Assembly (NCBI GenBank): GCA_026770585.1
Contig: MU646319.1
Location: forward strand, 146,578-156,861
DNA length: 10,284 bases
Reading direction: 5' to 3'
Origin: Baffinella frigidus
Lineage: Eukaryota > Cryptophyceae > Cryptomonadales > Baffinellaceae
Under the pieces are notes generated by a model. That model did no database searches and was not told the DNA's origin. It worked only from the letters and a program-made list of their open reading frames with translations. The position numbers were made by a program, and so were the translations under genes. Within the stretch, counting starts at the first letter, position 1. Every line of letters starts with the position of its first letter. Below, piece after piece: positions 1-6,687 of this stretch.

Positions 1-20
1 GGGGGGGGGGGGGGGGGGGG
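1..20. repeat. poly-G run
   Basis: Twenty consecutive G residues open the window, followed by agagagtcag. It could be a genuine homopolymer or a sequencing or assembly edge artefact; nothing else in the sequence explains it. Confidence 0.9.
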
Positions 21-108
21 AGAGAGTCAGAATGAAATGGTCACAGCATGTCTGTCGCCTGCCGGGTATGGAGTGTTCACTTAGGGGCATTCGCGAAATT
101 CTTTTGTA

Positions 109-227
109 CAGGGGTACCTTGCTCATGAGAAACCTCCCCCCTAGCTAGGACCACCGTAGGGCCCTAGGCAAAGGCCTACTGTAGGGTCCCTAGGAGGGGG
201 CGGTTTCTTATGAGCGAGGTACCCCTG
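109..227. mobile_element. Family 1 MITE, copy 1
   Basis: A 119-bp fold-back element begins CAGGGGTACC and ends GGTACCCCTG, with TA on both sides (107-108 and 228-229). The arms pair almost throughout: terminal repeats continue as ctcatgagaaac on the left and gtttcttatgag on the right, then the palindromic core carries CCTAGG and GTAGGG motifs. No coding capacity is present, so it would be non-autonomous. TA target sites and small size suggest a Tc1/mariner-type relative; that class assignment is inference. Confidence 0.85.
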
Positions 228-342
228 TAGTCCGCTGTGTGGTTGCGCGAGTGAGGACCGACTCGGGACGGGCCTCGGACGGAGAACAGAAGGCAGTTGT
301 GCAGTGTTCAGAGTTCACCACACTCCTAGTGGTGGACCTGAG

Positions 343-490
343 GTTTTCTTATGAGCGAGGTAAAGGGGTACCTCGCTCATAAGAAAGTACCACCCCCTAG
401 GACCCTACAGTAGGCCTATGCCTAGGTTCCTATGGTGGTCCTAGGGGGAGGGGTGGTTTATTATGAGCGAGGTACCCCTGTACCCCTGTA
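343..490. mobile_element. Older family 1 end split by a nested insertion
   Basis: Positions 343-362 read as the right arm of a family 1 element up to GAGCGAGGTA, and 481-490 resume with TACCCCTGTA. Removing 363-480 and one TA restores an intact family 1 right terminus. The left part of the older element is not recognisable upstream, so it is a remnant. Confidence 0.75.
363..480. mobile_element. Family 1 MITE, copy 2 (nested)
   Basis: This 118-bp element starts AAGGGGTACC (first base C changed to A) and ends GGTACCCCTG, flanked by TA at 361-362 and 481-482. It lies within the TA of an older family 1 terminus, which shows its boundaries and TA duplication directly. The core has the family pattern of CCTAGG palindromes and CTACAGTAGG. 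Confidence 0.88.
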
Positions 491-535
491 CATCTGGCGC
501 CGAGGAGGTGCGAGAGGTGTCGACGGTACACTGCA

Positions 536-636
536 TCCCTTAAGTGGCGAGGGGGTCTTAAAGGACCCCTTACAGGTCTTAGGCAGGTCCTAGGGGTCTA
601 CGGTAGGGCGTATGAGCCTAATGGCCACTTGGGGGA
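536..636. mobile_element. Family 3 MITE, copy A
   Basis: A 101-bp inverted-repeat element begins TCCCTTAAGTGGCGAG and ends GGCCACTTGGGGGA, followed by TA; the left flank is CA, so the left target base may have mutated. The interior (caggtcctaggggtctacg, then gtagggcgtatgagccta) closely matches the copy at 8034-8134, which has the same length. No reading frame is carried. The CCTAGG and GTAGGG core resembles family 1, hinting at shared ancestry. Confidence 0.8.
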
Positions 637-723
637 TATGTTGCTACAGGAGGATTGGTCGGCCTGGCACTCCAGGTACCCCACCAAACTACTCCATCGA
701 GTAGCCCCGACAGCCAAGAGCTA

Positions 724-840
724 CAGGGGTACCTCGCTCATAAGAAACCGCCTTCCCCTAGGACCCTACAGTAAGCCCATGCCTAGGGCCCTACGGTGGT
801 CCTAGGGGGGTGTCGGTTTCTTATGAGCGAGGTACCCCTG
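724..840. mobile_element. Family 1 MITE, copy 3
   Basis: A 117-bp element with near-perfect ends CAGGGGTACC and GGTACCCCTG, flanked by TA at 722-723 and 841-842. Its two arms can pair for roughly 50 bp each, so the transcript would form one long hairpin. It is among the least decayed copies here. Confidence 0.88.
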
Positions 841-856
841 TAGTGTGCGCGTACCC

Positions 857-1000
857 ATGGAGGCGTTGGCGCGGAATTGGGCCCTGCCCCGCGGTGGGCG
901 AGCGCTGAGGCGCGAGCTACTGTACAATGCACAGGGGCACCTCGCTCATAAGAAACGCCCACCCCCCGAGGATCACCGTAGGACCATAGGCCTACTGTAG
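857..1000 (+). other. Short ORF running into a MITE
   Basis: An ATG in good context (acccATGG) opens a 47-codon frame. The first 25 or so codons precede family 1 copy 4 and the rest are supplied by the MITE terminal repeat and core, ending at TAG 998-1000. The sequence begins MEALARNWALPRGG and is not recognised. It may be chance in GC-rich DNA, or a real exon with a transposon-derived tail. There is no splice or homology support. Confidence 0.15.
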
Positions 1001-1042
1001 GGTCGTAGGGGGTGGCGGTTTCTTATGAGCGAGGTACCCCTG
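932..1042. mobile_element. Family 1 MITE, copy 4
   Basis: A 111-bp copy begins CAGGGGCACC (one change in the terminal repeat) and ends GGTACCCCTG, with TA on the right (1043-1044) and CA on the left. It is a few bases shorter than its relatives because of losses in the core. Confidence 0.85.
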
Positions 1043-1044
1043 TA

Positions 1045-1627
1045 GTCCCTCTGTGTGCGTGAGGGGGTTTGTACAGGGATGGCGTGCGGAGTGGTGCATG
1101 TGGGGAAAGGCGAGCAACGCGTGCGAGATGCAGGCAGCTCCCACCACCCCGAGATACGATCCTGCCCCAGGATCCCACGCCGTGAACCCATCTCGCCGAG
1201 CAGCGACGCCGAGCCTGGCAGACCAAATCAAACCCAACGACCCACCCTGGTAGTGCCAACCGCAACGCAACAACTCAACCCGCCGAATCTGCGCACAGAT
1301 CCGATGGCTGGGAACCCGACACTCCGTGCCTGCCCGAGGACCTTCAGACCCCCCGGCCCCCCCCCCCAGCGAGCAGGCACGGAAGCTTCTTCTCCCCACA
1401 CCAGAGAGAAAATCCAAGGGTCACTGCACCTGCCCTCGGTCGCCAGCTGGTGCTCGACATCCCTGGGCCTGCCGCGACTGCTCGGGCGCGGTGGTCGGGA
1501 GGTAGTCCACAGTGGGGAATGCTCAGTGCTGGTGCGGCACCTTCCCCGTGATTGGACAACTGGAAATCCTTTACCACAACCTTTCACACGCCCACTATGG
1601 AGGCACCCGCAACCCCTCGCAACCACC
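1045..1627. other. Spacer with no supported gene
   Basis: Open frames exist on both strands because the DNA is GC-rich, but none has a good ATG context together with coding-like codon use. The only landmarks are a C11 run (near 1359-1369) and other short C runs. This stretch would hold the 3' untranslated region of the minus-strand gene whose stop is at 1628. Confidence 0.5.
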
Positions 1628-1810
1628 TTAGTAGATGTTGCCGATGTGGACAATCTTCACCGCCTTGCCACCCTTCTCGACCTTGGTAGCCTCCTTGGTC
1701 AGGTTACAGCTAGACTGGAACTTGCACGCCATCAGAGCCTCTGACATCTTCCCCTTCTGGGGCCCGTCGGGGTCGGAGAACAGCAGCTCTGACAGGATGG
1801 AGAACATTGC
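1628..1810 (-). CDS. Terminal exon of an unrecognised gene
   Basis: On the minus strand, an acceptor reading ctgtccctccctccag is followed by 60 codons and a TAA stop at 1628-1630. The exon starts in phase 0 with AMFSILSELL, passes through SDPDGPQKGKMSEALMACKF, and ends KAVKIVHIGNIY. Nearly all codons end in G or C, unlike the antisense frames. A branch-like ggctaatc lies about 27-30 nt before the acceptor AG. The C-terminal half is lysine-rich. I do not recognise the protein family and see no diagnostic motif. The coding exon is well supported; the identity is not. The upstream exon is uncertain: a donor AAAG|GTATGC at 2055/2054 keeps frame, but its exon would have to come from AT-rich palindromic sequence. 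A lone last exon of a decayed gene is an alternative. Confidence 0.7.
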   Translation of the reverse strand, partial: AMFSILSELLFSDPDGPQKGKMSEALMACKFQSSCNLTKEATKVEKGGKAVKIVHIGNIY

Positions 1811-2054
1811 CTGGAGGGAGGGACAGCGATTACGATTAGCCACCGACTAACAGAACCCAATCCTCGCAACGCGCCCCACTCCTGCAGCGGGCGCAGCGCG
1901 GGGATCGAGCCAAGACTCCTCAGCGGACATCGAGGCCCACGCACATTCCCAACCCCGACAGGGCACGCAGCGTGTGGATCAAACGCAGCAGAGCAGCACG
2001 CCAACAAGCAGGGCACGCGCGGCGGCGCCCTCTTTGGATGAGGTGCGAGCATAC
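1811..2054 (-). other. Candidate intron, 244 nt
   Basis: The 3' end is strong: a polypyrimidine tract and CAG immediately before the exon at 1810. The 5' end is the nearest good donor, GTATGC after AAAG at 2055. It joins in phase 0 to a frame open from about 2193, but that frame has no in-frame ATG in the region seen. The acceptor is much more secure than the donor. Confidence 0.4.
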
Positions 2055-2063
2055 CTTTCGCGA

Positions 2064-2122
2064 TGAAAATAGCGCTACTAAAATCGATTTTAAAATAGCG
2101 CTGTCTAAAATCGATTTTAGCG
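2064..2122. repeat. Duplicated palindromic unit AGCGCT / AAAATCGATTTT
   Basis: Two tandem copies of a 26-27 bp unit occur: AAAATAGCGCT, then a 3-4 base spacer, then the perfect palindrome AAAATCGATTTT. The hexamer AGCGCT is also palindromic. The region is sharply AT-rich against GC-rich neighbours. It may be a hairpin, a small mobile repeat, or a protein-binding site; function is unknown. Confidence 0.75.
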
Positions 2123-2549
2123 AGGGGACATACAATACTTGTACACGATTTACAACTCTTCGTGGTACAAATTTAAAACTCGTAAAAGGTTGTTAATTGT
2201 ACGGAAAATGCTTTTGAAAATGTGGCACGGATACACTTTCGCTTTCGGTTGAGAGGTCACCACCCTGAGGGGACTTGCGGCCAATCCCGAATAACCCTTT
2301 ATCGCAAAAGTTGACAGGATTTGTACCACTAAAATACTTATAAGACCGTTTTGTACCAGATCCATTCATCACGGGGGACTGAGGGCTCAGTCCTTTTCAA
2401 GGGGAGTTGACTTAAGAATGCTCAAAATACCCCCACCCTGCCTCCAGGGTGGAAGAGGTGGCTCATAGAAAAATAACGGTATTCCCTTGGGTGGCTGTTC
2501 GTCGGCCGCGTGGAGGGACCAACTGCCCGCGTCGCAGCCCGCAGGCATC
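2123..2549. other. AT-rich spacer upstream of the 2550 gene
   Basis: This stretch is AT-rich to about 2360 and then becomes GC-rich toward the ATG. A TATA-like cttataag occurs near 2338, roughly 210 bp upstream of the start, but it is a weak match and no core promoter can be claimed. As the spacer before a plus-strand gene it is the natural place for the promoter and 5' untranslated region. Confidence 0.4.
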
Positions 2550-3335
2550 ATGTCGGCCAAGGCCGTGCCCAGTGGCGCGAAAGCGCCGCCGGGCGTCGTG
2601 GGAAAAGGCGCCAAGCCCAAGACGTCCGACGAGTACGCCCGGCAGTTTGCCCGCGCGGCTGCGGAGGCTGTCGCGCCCAGGACAGCGGCCGGGCGGGGCG
2701 GAGCGGGTGCTGCCAAGCCGGGGGTAAAGCCCAAGGCCAAGGCTGGGGCAACAGCTGCGAAGCCTACGGCCGCAGCGGCGGGGCCGAAGGCAGAGGCGGC
2801 GGGCAAGGAGAACGAGGAGAAGGCGCAGCGGGACGCGAAGTACCGGAACCTGGTGAACCCCAAGGTGCAGGAAGCGCGGCGGAAGCAGCACATCGACGCG
2901 TTCAAGAACCTGTCGATCATGTCGATAGCGGAGCTGCAGGTGGAGTTCGTCGTGTGCGTGCGCGCGCAGCACTACCGCGACGCGCTCATGTACTCGGAGA
3001 TCCTCATGGAGAAGGACCCGAACAACGCCATGGTCGCACAGTTCCAACCGCTCCTCGCCAGCCTCGCCGTCTCCACGACCGAATCGCTCGTCGAGGACTC
3101 CGACTCCTCGGGCAGCGGGGAGTCGGAGGACGAAGACGAGGATGGGGGAGAGGTAGGCGCAGCGGGCGGAGACGGCGGGGAGGGGGCGACGGCTGCGGAC
3201 GCGGAGGAGGAGGAGGAGAGCAGCGAGGACGATGCGGAGACTGCGTGGATGTGGTCGGACACGTGGCGCACGGACCCCGACGACGCGCCGGCGAGCGAGG
3301 AGGCGCAAATAGCAGGAGCAGTCCTCAATTCGTGA
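2550..3335 (+). CDS. ERICH2-like (glutamate-rich protein 2 family) protein, 261 aa
   Basis: An uninterrupted frame from ATG 2550 (atcATGtc, purine at -3) to TGA 3333-3335. The frame is open upstream to at least 2487 but has no earlier ATG. Residues 1-90 are a low-complexity Ala/Lys/Pro/Gly tail. Residues 90-125 form a charged segment (QRDAKYRNLVNPKVQEARRK). Residues 126-172 are a compact helical domain with the pattern IAELQVEFVVCVRAQHYRDA, then ILMEKDPNN, then FQPLLASL. Residues 181-232 are acidic Glu/Asp/Ser tracts, followed by a Trp-containing tail. The order of a short helix-turn-helix 'x-L-x-x-E-F ... Y-x-x-A ... I-L-x-x-x-P-x-N ... F-x-P-L' block followed by an acidic tract matches what I know of ERICH2, a family found in ciliated organisms and linked to sperm and cilia. 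The block also resembles a single TPR-like repeat, so a generic TPR-like protein is the alternative. Codons end overwhelmingly in G or C. The gene is confident; the family call is moderate. Confidence 0.82.
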   Translation: MSAKAVPSGAKAPPGVVGKGAKPKTSDEYARQFARAAAEAVAPRTAAGRGGAGAAKPGVKPKAKAGATAAKPTAAAAGPKAEAAGKENEEKAQRDAKYRNLVNPKVQEARRKQHIDAFKNLSIMSIAELQVEFVVCVRAQHYRDALMYSEILMEKDPNNAMVAQFQPLLASLAVSTTESLVEDSDSSGSGESEDEDEDGGEVGAAGGDGGEGATAADAEEEEESSEDDAETAWMWSDTWRTDPDDAPASEEAQIAGAVLNS

Positions 3336-3553
3336 GCGCGGGGTTCGTGGTGCATGGACGTACATGGATTATTTTTCTTTCAGGTGCATGGATTCTTCTT
3401 CTTTCAGGAGTGCGTGCATGTTTGCGCATGGTTCGAGAAGCGGTGCGTGAGGCTCGGGCGTGCGCTGGTGCCCTCACATTTACAGGCTGTACTGAGTAGA
3501 GCGATACATGTGAACGTTCCTGGACACAACTTGAAAGGAGCCCGTACGGTGTA
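3336..3553 (+). other. 3' flank of the 2550 gene with a duplicated acceptor-like motif
   Basis: Just after the stop, a 24-bp period duplication (3363-3383 and 3387-3407) repeats catggatt followed by a T-rich tract and ctttcag, which looks like two tandem 3' splice sites. No downstream coding exon is evident, so this is probably untranslated sequence. No clear polyadenylation signal is seen. Confidence 0.4.
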
Positions 3554-3674
3554 CAAGGGTCTCCTCGAAATTATAGGCACGCACCGCCCCTAGGGTGGTC
3601 ATATGTTCCTGGGCATAGGCATACAGCAGGACCCTAGGGCGGTGCGTGTCCTTGATTTCGAGTAACCCCCACTG
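3554..3674. mobile_element. Family 2-like inverted-repeat element
   Basis: About 121 bp with imperfect inverted ends. The left side reads caagggtctcctcgaaat then GCACGCACCGCCCC. The right side reads GGGCGGTGCGTG then tccttgatttcgagtaacc. The termini resemble CAGGGGTTACTCG at 4116, grouping it with family 2. The left flank is TA (3552-3553); the right end is diverged and its exact limit uncertain. Confidence 0.6.
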
Positions 3675-3822
3675 TCATGGGGTACCTCGCCATCAGAAAC
3701 GGTTCTGATAAGAACGAAAACAGCGTGTGGCGGTTCTTCATTTTTAAGAACGTGCTACCGCCGTTGTACCTGAGTTTCTTAAAGAAGAACCTGCTACCGA
3801 CTATTTTCCCAAGCACTTCTTA

Positions 3823-4113
3823 CAGGGGTACCTCGCTCATAAGACGCGGGGGTTCTAAAAACGCCCGCGTTCTCTTTCTTACTTGTTAAGAAACGCAATG
3901 GAAATGCCCACCTTCTCTTTCGTATTTATTGAGAAACGCATTTCTTAATACTCGGCCTCGCCGCTCTCACTCTTCGTCTTCTGCTGCATCCGGCGTATTG
4001 AAGACGAGGATTAAGAAACGGACCGACCATTTTTCCTGCTTGGTCCTTCGATTTTAAGAACGTGTCAACGACCGTTCTCGGATTACACGCACCTTATGAG
4101 TAAGGTACCCCTC
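3823..4113. mobile_element. Larger element with family 1 ends, about 291 bp
   Basis: The left end CAGGGGTACCTCGCTCATAA (3823-3842) is a perfect family 1 terminal repeat after TA. The right end cttatgagtaaggtacccct ends with C instead of G before TA at 4114-4115. The interior differs from the short copies and repeats motifs such as TTAAGAAACG and GAGAAACGC. No protein is encoded. It may be a longer non-autonomous relative, or two family 1 ends that happen to bracket other repeats. Confidence 0.55.
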
Positions 4114-4115
4114 TA

Positions 4116-4318
4116 CAGGGGTTACTCGCGATTAAGGACACCTTAGGACACACGGTTTAAGGACACACACCAGATTCTGAAGTGTGGGCCTAAATAAATG
4201 AAGGACCGCACACTGACCGGTTTTGTCTGCGTGCCATAATTGAAGGACCGTACACCGACCGGTTTTCGCGGACCTTGGTTTTCGTAAGACCCCGACCAAC
4301 CGCGAAAACGTTTCGGGT
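4116..4318. mobile_element. Family 2 element, left part
   Basis: After the TA shared with the preceding element, the left end reads CAGGGGTTACTCGCGATTAA then ggacacc. The body has several AAGGACCG(C/T)ACAC units and cgaccggttttcgcggacct, matching 8137-8330 with many substitutions. No right terminus is seen, so this copy appears truncated or diverged at its right edge. Confidence 0.6.
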
Positions 4319-4380
4319 CAACAATCGCGTACCCCCTCGCAGAATGGCCTGCGCGCGCTGCGTTCTCGTCACACGCTGGG

Positions 4381-4424
<44 letters not shown>

Positions 4425-4505
4425 ACACACACTGTGAGCCGGGGTCTCACACGCACTCTCTCTTTCTCTCTCTCGCTCGCTGGCTCGCTCTCTTTCTCTC
4501 TCTCT
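4381..4505. repeat. CT microsatellites
   Basis: A long (CT)n tract at about 4381-4420 is followed by a short CA stretch and a second, imperfect CT/CTTT tract at about 4458-4505. Long Ser-Leu or Arg-Glu open frames through here are products of the dinucleotide repeat and not genes. Confidence 0.95.
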
Positions 4506-4640
4506 GGCAGAGCGTGGCAGAGGCTGTGCGAGGGTCCTTCAGATCCTTTAGGTTCTTTTAACTCCCACCATAGGCGGACACCGGAACTTGCTCTGCAGAA
4601 AAGCCATGCGAGGGCCACAGCGACTTTGCAAGCTCGGGTC

Positions 4641-4724
4641 CTGTGTCAAAGCACTTTGGTGCTTTACTCTGTGTCAAAGCACTTTGGTGCTTTACTCTGT
4701 GTCAAAGCACTTTGGTGCATTACT
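4641..4724. repeat. Three tandem 28-bp repeats
   Basis: Units start at 4641, 4669 and 4697 and contain gtgtcaaagcactttggtgc. The first two units are identical and the third has one change. Each contains an inverted repeat around AAAGCACTTTGGTGCTTT, so the array could form hairpins. A period of 28 is not a multiple of three, which argues against coding. Confidence 0.95.
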
Positions 4725-4778
4725 CTGGCCATCGACGACACCCGCGACAACATGATCAGGCTGCAGAGTTGGATCTAG
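4722..4778 (+). pseudogene. Coding-like island, 18 codons before a stop
   Basis: In one plus frame the sequence reads TLAIDDTRDNMIRLQSWI then TAG, with almost every codon ending in G or C, unlike its repetitive surroundings. There is no convincing splice acceptor upstream, where the 28-bp repeat array abuts. It may be a fragment of a gene's last exon. The opposite strand also has an acceptor-like ctctgcag, so strand is not certain. Confidence 0.3.
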
Positions 4779-4818
4779 TAGGTTCGCCCAACCCCTCATC
4801 CCTCAACCGTAAACAGTA

Positions 4819-4857
4819 AACCTTCAACCGTCAACCCTAAACTCTAAACCGTAAACA
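4819..4857. repeat. 39-bp direct repeat, left copy
   Basis: This 39-bp stretch of variant telomere-like heptamers (starting aaccttcaaccgtcaaccct) is repeated exactly at 5439-5477. The two copies bracket about 580 bp of mostly different sequence. Confidence 0.9.
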
Positions 4858-5438
4858 TAATTGAGTGGGTTATGGATCCCACTCCGATCATTTTAATTTT
4901 TAATCCCAGACTCCTATTTATTAGTCAACTGCGCGATCAATCCTAAGTTAGTCAACACCTGCGATCAGTCTACTCCAGGAGGAGTGGACAGACAGGAGCG
5001 GACAGTCCCAGGGCGTCCCAGATGGGCTGCCGTACGCGAGGGGACGTAGGACTTTGGCTGTTAAAAGATGATGTCGCTTGGTAGTACAAGTACACATCAT
5101 TGAATCCCTCAATAGCGATTTCAGGCGGTGAAAAGTTTTATTTTCTCCCGACCCCCTCATAAGAGGGTCGACTCTCTTATAAGGGGGTCGCGACCCTCTT
5201 ATAATGGACCGTGGTCCCCTCATAAGGGGGTCGTGACCCTCTTATAGGGGGTCGTGACCCTCTTATAGGGGGGTCGCGACCCCCACGCGTCCCCAAGCTG
5301 ACACCCACGTGGCCGAAATGGCGTTGGCAGGATAATGTTTCGGTTGGTAGGATAATGCAGGATATTCAGACCGACTTTTAAATTTGTAGGGCCAAGTGGG
5401 CTTTTTAGGGCCTAGTAGAAGGTTTTCCTGGGTTAATT
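4858..5438. other. Segment between 39-bp repeats; no gene seen
   Basis: AT-rich sequence at the left (4858-4960), then mixed sequence, then a palindromic tandem array (5145-5285), then more unique sequence ending ctgggttaattaa. No credible coding region, terminal inverted repeat or poly-A tail was found. Being bracketed by an exact repeat, it may be an insertion into the telomere-like array or the product of a segmental duplication. Confidence 0.6.
5145..5285. repeat. Palindromic tandem array, about 21-bp unit
   Basis: Repeats of GGGGGTCGTGACCCTCTTATA occur, with two perfect successive copies at 5226-5246 and 5247-5267 and diverged copies on either side. TCG(C/T)GA lies at the centre of a GGGTC/GACCC palindrome and CTTATAAG is a second palindrome, so successive units can fold back on each other. 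Confidence 0.9.
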
Positions 5439-5477
5439 AACCTTCAACCGTCAACCCTAAACTCTAAACCGTAAACA
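5439..5477. repeat. 39-bp direct repeat, right copy
   Basis: Exact match to 4819-4857; it forms the left edge of the main telomere-like array. Confidence 0.9.
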
Positions 5478-6655
5478 CTAAGCCCTGAACTGTAGACCCT
5501 AAACTCTTAAGACTAAACACTAAACGCTACACACTAAACACTAAACACTAAACACTAAACACTAAACACTAAACTCTAAACACTAAACTCTAAACCCTGA
5601 GCCCTAAACCCTAAACCCTGAAAACTGAACTAAGATGCCTCAAGCATCTCGAGCTTGGATCCACAAAACCCTAAAACCTAACCCCGAAACACTTTACCCT
5701 GAACCCAAAACCCAAATCTTCAAGAAACTAAACCCTAACCCCTAAATCTTGACACCTGAACCCTGCACCGTTAACCCCTAAACCCAAACCCTAAATCTTA
5801 AACACTAAAAAAAGAACCCAGAACCCTCAAGAATCTCGAGCTTGAGATTCCCCAAACACTTTAGAAACCCTGAACTCTGAACCCTAAAACCTAGAACCAT
5901 AAAATAAAAACTGAACCATAAAACCCTAACCCCTGAAACCTGAACCCCAAACCCTGTACCTTGAAACCTGAAACTTAAACCCAAAACCCAAAACCCTGAA
6001 CACTAAAACCTCAGCTCTAAACCCCCAAACAAAGAATCTTCATACCTAAACCCAAAACCCTAAACCCTAAACCCCGAAACCTAAACCCTAAACCATAACC
6101 CCTAAATCCTGAACCCTAAACCCTAAACCCTGAATCCTAAATCCTGAACCCTAAACCATAAACCATAAACCCTAAACCCTAAACCATAAACCCTGAACCC
6201 TGAACCCTCAAACCTACATCCTGAACCCTGAACACTAAACCCTAAACCCTGAACCCTAAACCCTGAACCCTGAAACCTAAACCCTAATTCCTAAACCCTA
6301 AACCCCTATACCCCGAACCCTAAACCATAAACCCTGAAACCTAAACTCCAAACCCTATACCCTATACCCTATACCCTGAACCATAAACCCAAAACCCTAA
6401 ACCCAAACTCCTAAACCCTATACACGAAATCTTGAACCCTAAACCCTGAACCCTAAACCCTGAAATCTAAGCCCTAAACCAAACACCTTAAACTCTCAAC
6501 CCCAATTCCTAAACGCTGAACGCTGAACCCTGAACGCTGAACGCTGAACCCTGAACCCTAAATCCTGAACCCTAAACCCTAAACCCTAAATCCTAAACCC
6601 TGAACCCCAAACCCTGAAACCTAAACCCTAAACCCTAAACCATTAACCCCAAACC

Positions 6656-6687
<32 letters not shown>

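Noticed and set aside
1-1050. Bacterial-type insertion sequence or integron for the inverted repeats
   Set aside because: Elements are about 110-120 bp, non-coding and palindromic with TA target sites, which fits MITEs; there is no transposase or integrase reading frame.
1055-1744. 229-codon plus-strand frame
   Set aside because: It opens with GTG, has no recognisable composition, and its end is the antisense of the better supported exon at 1628-1810.
2150-2365. 71-codon minus-strand frame with an ATG
   Set aside because: AT-rich codon use unlike any other coding block in the window, no splice or homology support, and it lies in an evident spacer.
2487-2549. Upstream start for the ERICH2-like gene
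   Set aside because: The codon at 2487 is TTG, not ATG; the first in-frame ATG is at 2550 and has a purine at -3.
2463-3365. Long open frame antisense to the 2550 gene (about 300 codons)
   Set aside because: It mirrors a GC-rich gene, is extremely Arg/Leu-rich, and the plus frame has a proper ATG, codon bias and a recognisable domain order.
2510-3499. 329-codon open frame on the plus strand in a second frame
   Set aside because: Arg/Gly-rich shadow of the same gene in another frame, caused by high GC and lack of stops.
4143-4778. Long frames through the CT microsatellite
   Set aside because: Ser-Leu and Arg-Glu runs are the direct translation of a dinucleotide repeat and family 2 repeat sequence.
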